A DNA stretch of 64,000 nucleotides from Darksidea phi (lineage: Eukaryota > Ascomycota > Dothideomycetes > Pleosporales > Lentitheciaceae): contig JASJFT010000046.1 in assembly GCA_030770425.1 (NCBI GenBank), forward strand, positions 1 to 64,000, written 5' to 3'. Below the pieces are notes generated by a model. It saw only the letters and a list, made by a program, of their open reading frames with translations. It was not told the origin of the DNA and did not search any database. The position numbers were made by a program, and so were the translations under genes. How positions within the stretch are numbered: position 1 is the first letter of the stretch; every line of letters begins with the position of its first letter. Shown here piece by piece: positions 58,501 through 64,000 of the stretch.

Positions 58501-58743
58501 AGTGGTTGCTCCCCAGCTGCCATCATCGGACTGTGTAGAGATTAAATAGTCGAATGACTGGGGGAAAAGCCATTGCTTCTTCCCAGCAACATCTTTAGCT
58601 ACCATAGAGATCCATGCTGTGTCATAAATGGCACAGCTCATAAAACCAGCACCGTGAGATATGTCGTAACCCCCCCATGCGCGCTGGATCAACAAAATTG
58701 CATCGATCGCAATGCGTTCATCCTGGATGTTGTTATCGGCCAT
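55574..58743 (-). CDS. Bifunctional diterpene synthase (CPS/KS type)
   Basis: Four exons: 58743-57922, 57868-57748, 57682-57396 and 57331-55574, giving 995 aa; all phases close. N-terminal class II cyclase part: [14 protein letters not shown], then QSDDGSWG, and the acid motif DVDDTAKC with DVDD at residues 321-324, which protonates geranylgeranyl diphosphate to a copalyl-type intermediate. C-terminal class I part: the Asp-rich motif is DEFME (residues 658-662; usually DEFFE in fungal CPS/KS and aphidicolanol synthases), and the second metal motif is [12 protein letters not shown] (880-891). Such fusions make ent-kaurene, aphidicolanol, phyllocladanol and similar tetracycles in the cytosol. 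The exact skeleton cannot be told from sequence. It is divergent from the aldo/keto reductase. Confidence 0.92.
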
Positions 58744-59223
58744 ATAGTTAATATAAATCACTATCTAACCTTGATCTCCATTCTGTATGCCCTTCCTGTC
58801 CTTATAGTAAGAGGTTTTGACGGAACCATTTTCCACGATCAGATACTACGGGAAAGACCCAATACTCGGGGTGCTCCCATGCCCTGTCCGTCCCGGCCTG
58901 CCCAATCTGCTATACGCGGCTCCCAAAAGTAGCCGCTTTGGGTAGTCGGATGGATAGCTAGGACAGTAAGTGTCAGTCAACAGGATGTGCTTGCCGAACC
59001 TCTCGGGCGTCCTAATTTGGAACAGCCCGAACAATACGAAAAGAGCGAAGCCCGGGGCGTACAACCGAATTCCCATTGATGACCTGCATCTTGCTGCATT
59101 CGGTATCGCTGCCTAGCTATGGCGACCTTCTCACTCTTTTGCTATAGGCTGCTGTCCGTTTTGTAAATCTTGTATTAGCGTTCCAGTAACGAGGAGACGG
59201 GTGACGCAAGCGCCCTTGCGGCA

Positions 59224-60295
59224 CGTCTCCTCGTTATTACTGCGGCACAGCATCTCCTATTGCTGCGGTATAGCGTCTCCGTCTCCTCGTTACTACTGCG
59301 GCATAGTGTCTCTGTCTTCTCGTTACTACTTTGGCACAGCGTCTCCTATTTCTGTAGTACAGCGTTTCCTATTGCTGCGGTACAACGTCTCCGTCTCCTC
59401 GTTACTATTGCGGTACAGCGTCTCCGCCTCCTCGCCATAGCGTCCCCAGAAGCACCTCAGCTTATTTTCGGCCGTGGAGGTCTGCGGTACAACGTCTCTA
59501 TCTCCTCGTTACTACTACGGTACAGCGTCTCCTCGTTACTACTGCGGCACAGCGTCTCCTGTTATTACTGCGGTACAACGTCTCCTGTTGCTACTGCGGT
59601 ACAACGTCTCCTCGTTACTATTGCGGCACAGCGTCTCCTGTTGCTACGGCACAGCATAACTACGAGGGTAACGGCCGAGCCTTATGAAAGAGAGGGCGTG
59701 GCACGTGCCTCATGAAAGAGAGGGCGTGGCGCGTGCCGTGGCGTAACGTTCTAAAGCCTCATTGAGAGGGCGTGGCGCATGCTATGACGTTAAGCAGTAA
59801 TCTACCAGACTCGAGAGCAGCTAGAAACGTGACCCGCTGCCTGCTCAACAACCCCCATAAAACGGAGCGTTACTCCCACCACGGCCCAGCGTCTCCTGTT
59901 GCTGCGGTACAGCGTTTGTCTCTTTACTACTACGGTACAGCGTCTCCGCCTCCTCGCCATAGGCACCTCAGCTTATTTTCGGCCGTGGAGGTCTACAGTA
60001 CAGTGCCTCCATCTCCTCGTTACTATTACGATACAGCGTCTCCTTCTCCTCGCCATAGCGCCCCCAGAAGCACCTCAGCTTATTTTCGGCCGTGGAGGTC
60101 TACGGTACAGAGCCTTCGTCTCCTCGTTACTATTATGGTACAGCGCCTCCGTCTCCTCGTTACTATTACGGTACAACGTCTCCGTCTCCTCGCCATAGCG
60201 TCCCCAGAAGCACCTCAGCTTATTTTCGGCCGCGGAGGTCTGCGGTACAGTGCCTCCGTCTACTCGTTACTATTGCGGTACAGCACCTCGGTCTC
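59224..60295 (+). repeat. Minisatellite block with captured reductase 5' segments
   Basis: Two arrays (59224-59658 and about 59884-60295) of variable 23/27/33-bp units, based on CGTCTCCTCGTTACTACTGC plus GGTACAG. A spacer (about 59680-59790) holds three copies of GAGAGGGCGTGGC. An inverted half-unit (CCAGTAACGAGGAGACG, 59184-59200) precedes the block. Four segments within it (59431-59483, 59953-59994, 60049-60101, 60189-60241) match the first 53 bp around the reductase start (60296-60348), each with ATA in place of ATG. Unit lengths are mostly multiples of three, so long spurious frames run through. Confidence 0.9.
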
Positions 60296-60301
60296 CTCGC
60301 C

Positions 60302-61325
60302 ATGGCGTTCCCAGGAGCACCTCAGCTTATTTTCGGCTGTGGAGGTCTCGGAAACGAGTTTATTGGGAATGAAGTGGTGGTAGAGCTGTTGCAAACGCTC
60401 AAGGAAGCAGGCGTGGACCGACTCGACACGGCTGGCCTGTATCCGCCTACAGACATCGGAGCTTCACAGCGTCTTCTTGGACAGGCCGGAGCAGCACGGC
60501 TAGGATTTGCCATTGACACCAAGGTCCTCATCAGTATTTCTGGTATCCAGGGTACTCTTAAGCCTGAAAAAATCGCCAAGTCCATTGCGGAAAGTCAAGA
60601 GGCCCTACAATTCGGGGAAGATCAGCGTATCAACGTCTTCTACCCCCATGCTCCGGACGTAGCCACCCCTTTGAAGGACCAGGCATATGGCTTCGACGCA
60701 CAATATAAAAGGGGCCTTTTTGACAAGGTAAGTCCTTACAGCGTGCACAGAGACAAGGCAAAAAGGGTTAGGTACATGCTGATTCTCGCCACAGCTGGGA
60801 GTTTGCAACTTTCCTGCCGAGATGCTTGCTGAGTTCATTGATATCTGCGAGCACGAACGATATGTCAAGCCGACAGTGTACCAAGGCATCTACAACCTTA
60901 TCGATCGCCGGCACGAGGGAGCGGTGCTTGACCTAGTCCGCAAGCACGGCATGCAGTTCGTGGCGCACAGTCCGCATGCCAGTGGCTTCCTGCACGGTGC
61001 ACTGACGTCGGGCCAAGTTGAGGGGACGCGATTCGCCGAAGGCAATATCATGTCAATGGATGCCCGGCGGTACGATACCGACAAACACCACGAGGCCATC
61101 CGCTTCCTCGACAAGACACTCGAACCGCAGGGGATTCCCAAGGCCGAGGCGTCCTTGCGCTGGCTCGCCTTCCATTCCAAACTAGGGCCCCAAGATGCCA
61201 TCATCTTCGGCTCGAGCAAGATCGCCCAGGTCAAACAGAATGTGGCAGCGATTGGGAAAGGCCCGCTTCCAGACGATCTAGTGGCTGCGCTGAATGGCGT
61301 TTGGGATACTCTGCAAATCAAGTAG
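60302..61325 (+). CDS. Aldo/keto reductase (aflatoxin-aldehyde-reductase-like)
   Basis: Two exons, 60302-60727 and 60795-61325, with a 67-nt intron (GTAAGT...GCCACAG), giving 318 aa. The tetrad is visible: Asp42 and Tyr47 in RLDTAGLYPPTDIGASQRLLG, Lys74 in IDTKVLI, His116 in FYPHAPD. Later blocks LGVCNFPAEMLAEFIDICE, YQGIYNLIDR and AIIFGSSKIAQVKQN (NADPH-phosphate binding) fit the AKR7-like group. It reduces aldehydes or ketones with NADPH in the cytosol. The ATG at 60302 starts MAFPGAPQLIFGCGGLG, normal for the family. The frame stays open upstream to 60092 only because it crosses the minisatellite. Divergent from the diterpene synthase, suggesting co-regulation. Confidence 0.9.
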
Positions 61326-61988
61326 TGTGGTGTAGTAGGAGGGGCCCGATCGAATATCGAGGCCGGGTGCTTACGTAAGCGGGGGTCTATAAGGCCGGCG
61401 TCCAATGAGAGATGGACAAGCAAGGAGACGACAACAACACTCTTTTCATCCAGTATCAAGGCATAGTTTAATAGGTTGAGTACCCCGACGGCTCTCCTAT
61501 CCTTCCTATCTACGATAAACCTATACCTCAGAGTAGCAGAGGTGGTGTTTCCTTTATGGTGCATGACCTGTACAAGAGCTCTCTGAGAAGTAGATTTTTC
61601 GCATGGATGAGTTCGAGTAGTAATCAATATAGAAGCTATTAGACTGCTGACGACGAATGGTTATCGGGTTGTACCTCAGAACAAGATCTCCTTACTTCGA
61701 TTGCAATTTGCCTTGTTCGGATTATTGGCGGTCGCCCTATTTGATAGACGAATCCATACGCTTAATGAATTATGAAAGTCGCCCATGATCAATTGATTAA
61801 TATCCAAATTTCTGAATGGTATATACAGCCGTAACAGCACGCAATAAGTCGTAAGAGAAGGAGGAATTTCTTGCCACGTCTCATCAAGCATATGTATAAA
61901 CTGTAGTGCAATATTTATTTCTAAGCCAGAAGTCAAGTCAACATTAAAGAATTTGTTTGCAGCAAACAACAGGAAGGATTGCGCTTTC
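61326..61988. other. Convergent 3' flanks
   Basis: About 660 bp between the convergent reductase and BBE-type oxidase genes. No coding signal seen. Confidence 0.55.
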
Positions 61989-63876
61989 TCACATATCACG
62001 CAATAAGAAGCCCCCGCTCTGTAACTCTTGAAAGATCCCGTCGGGATCATATCTAGCTGCCACCTCCTGCAGCTTTCTGACGTTTTCTGCACCAAAGCTA
62101 ACGAGTACGTTCTGTGTCATGCCGGCAAATGTGGGAAAGCGAAGGTCTAATAAGAGTCCCTTGTCGACGGCCAGCTTCTCGACTCGCTGCAACACAGCAT
62201 CAAGGGCCTTCTTCACGGCTCTATCGTCTTGGTCCTGCTTCCAGTCACAAGCAAAGATCCAGCCTAGAAAGGGTTAGAGAGAAGAATTAGACACGTCATC
62301 ATAGGTGGGATCCTACAAGACTGAGGAACATCCTCCAACCCTAGAATATTGCCGCCGCAATTCTTCCCGGCCCTCACGGCAGCCTGAGGAAGAGGCTGGA
62401 CGCTCCAATGTAGTTCAGCAGAATGGGGAAGTTGCTCTACGATTTCCTTCCAGCATAGATGGCCTTCCTCATAAAGCCTATGTGAGACTTTTGTCGTCAT
62501 GGTGAGATAGGCATGCCTGTTTCAGTGTGAGGTTTTAAAGGACGATGAACGTGATAACAGATGCTTGGAACATACTTTAAGTTCTGCTCTTTATAAGCCC
62601 ATTCCTCTAATATCACATTCAAGGTCGAGAATGTGCCATTGGAGGTAGGAACAGCCGCACCGAGCAGACTGCTTAGTCTGACGAAGGGATCGAAGGCTGC
62701 AGGAAACTCGGTAGGCCAATCTGCGTAGAAAAGTCCAACGGCGATAAAGCCTCTCCGGGTATTAATGAACATACCGATCTTGGGATCCTGCTCCATTGAC
62801 ACCTGGACCTTCGCGAATGCATCAAGGATGTTTTCGTAATCAGAAGGATCATACATGTTGATGGTGTACTGAACTTTGATAAGAGGATACGCGTGGAGGC
62901 TCACGGCCGTTATTATACCTGTGAGATGTTAGCTTTATTTGTCAAGCCTGGAGGAAATGGCTATTGTCGCACCAAAGTTAGAGCCACCGCCCTTGAGAGC
63001 AAAGTATAGATCTGGATGCGTCTTGCTATTGGCATTGACAATGGTACCGTTTGAAAGAACGACCTAGTTGAATCGGAAAAAGCGGCGTCAGAATTAAGGC
63101 TCTTGTGGATCCGATTTTATCATTTACCTCAAAGTTCTTGACCCCATCAGCACCCAGGCCGTGAAGACTGGAGAAAATCCCCTGACCGCCTTTGAAAAGT
63201 CGGGTCAGCTTGGATCAACGAATGGAAACTTATAAATAGAGACAATAGACATACCACCGATAAGAAAGCCAGAGAGTCCAACTCGGCCTTCTCGAGCTCC
63301 TATAACTGACATGTTCTCCCCTTCTAGCCAAGTGTACACCTCAGGCCAGTTATTTCCCGCACCCACATGAACCGTATTGGTTTCTTTATCCAGAGCTTTC
63401 GACTTCAACTCACGTAAATCCAAGACAACACCCAACCCATGGGCACCGACGCTGCTGAAACCCGGGTTTGCATTGTGGCCTGCCGATCGAATCGCGAACT
63501 TAGAACCTGTGTTTTGCACGATGGAGAGAGCCTTAGCGACTTCTTCAGCGCTTTGCAGACATACGTAGGCTGCGGCTGGAGTCCGACTGGTTACTGACCT
63601 GTTGAGAACAACTTAAGCTGTCGAAACAAATAGAGGATGGAGAAACATAAGCCAAGGCCCCAAGTACCCATCTGCCTAGATATGTGGAAGGTATGAAATC
63701 GTGATCGATCTTTGTAGGAAAGGTTTGTAGCAGAATAACGGGAAATTTCATGAGTGAGATTTAACATACCAACTGTAGCAGACCTCCTTCTTGTACTCAA
63801 CATCATCTGGGCCTGTCACTCGTCCTGGGAACGCTGTTTTGAGTTGCTCGTGTGCATTAAATGCCCGAGCCAGCAT
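61989..63876 (-). CDS. FAD-linked oxidase, berberine bridge enzyme-like
   Basis: Seven exons: 63876-63770, 63598-63255, 63189-63128, 63063-62973, 62918-62576, 62516-62317 and 62263-61989, giving 473 aa with every phase closing. The PCMH-type FAD domain reads [16 protein letters not shown] (His77, the expected flavin attachment residue), then [34 protein letters not shown] and [11 protein letters not shown]. The loop that carries a second Cys link in bicovalent members (C in GLCxGGG) has Phe-Leu instead, so attachment is probably single. The BBE C-terminal domain ends [20 protein letters not shown]. There is no obvious signal peptide; an extra upstream exon cannot be excluded. Such enzymes perform oxidations in many fungal secondary pathways. 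Confidence 0.85.
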
Positions 63877-64000
63877 TTTTACTTTGGTTACCTTGTCTAC
63901 GACGACTTAGCAGTCCTGGCGCTTTCGGAGTGTAAGAGGCCGAAAAGATGGGCTGAAAGTTTCGGTGCGAAAGTATATCTGCTTCCAGGCTATAGCGACC
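63877..64000. other. Right window edge
   Basis: Upstream flank of the BBE-type gene. No feature is visible, and the cluster may continue beyond the window. Confidence 0.4.

Noticed and set aside
59260..60383. Long frames with YYYGT or LLLRYSVS repeats
   Set aside because: They run through a minisatellite whose units are multiples of 3 bp; no gene-like start or domain.

Overview
The window is nuclear DNA of a filamentous ascomycete. Genes carry short (about 45-75 nt) GT-AG introns with CTAAC/CTAAT-type branch sites. Several proteins belong to families limited to or typical of these fungi (fungal rhodopsin-domain membrane proteins, Zn2Cys6 regulators, DUF6604, DUF7136, Nst1, Rho2, HacA). Repeats look RIP-mutated (CA to TA, TG to TA) inside AT-rich blocks. 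I infer a Dothideomycete, probably Pleosporales; that placement is inference.

Left accessory part (1-11.7 kb): a 77-nt near-pure C run, a broken DUF6604 gene, a rhodopsin-domain membrane protein divergent from an FAD monooxygenase, an LTR relic that abuts and probably supplies the end of that monooxygenase, AT-rich RIP-degraded DNA, one copy of a roughly 285-bp dispersed repeat, and an orphan gene.

Core part (11.7-48.3 kb): mostly conserved housekeeping and signalling genes. They are the unfolded-protein-response factor HacA with a clear 20-nt Ire1-type intron, a small 85-aa conserved-looking protein, a DAO-family oxidoreductase, a disordered protein, the RSC subunit Rsc7, a seven-helix receptor, mitochondrial ribosomal protein mL40, Rho2 GTPase divergent from the stress protein Nst1, phosphoacetylglucosamine mutase (chitin precursor pathway), an OSCA/CSC1-type channel, and four uncharacterised nuclear, coiled-coil or Ser-rich proteins. 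Several minisatellites lie between them.

Right accessory part (48.3-64 kb): RIP relics flank a GPI-anchored-looking DUF7136 protein, and the second copy of the 285-bp repeat follows it. Then come a second rhodopsin-domain protein, a Zn2Cys6 regulator, a bifunctional diterpene synthase (DVDD plus DEFME/NSE-type motifs), an aldo/keto reductase and a BBE-type FAD-linked oxidase. The last four look like part of a diterpenoid biosynthetic cluster that probably runs past the right edge; no GGPP synthase or P450 is visible in the window. The divergent promoter between the synthase and the reductase is filled by a minisatellite that has captured and amplified about 53 bp from the start of the reductase gene. 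This is the most unusual structure in the window.

Exon coordinates were worked out by hand from splice signals, reading-frame closure and family sequence logic, without transcript data. I saw no tRNA or rRNA gene.
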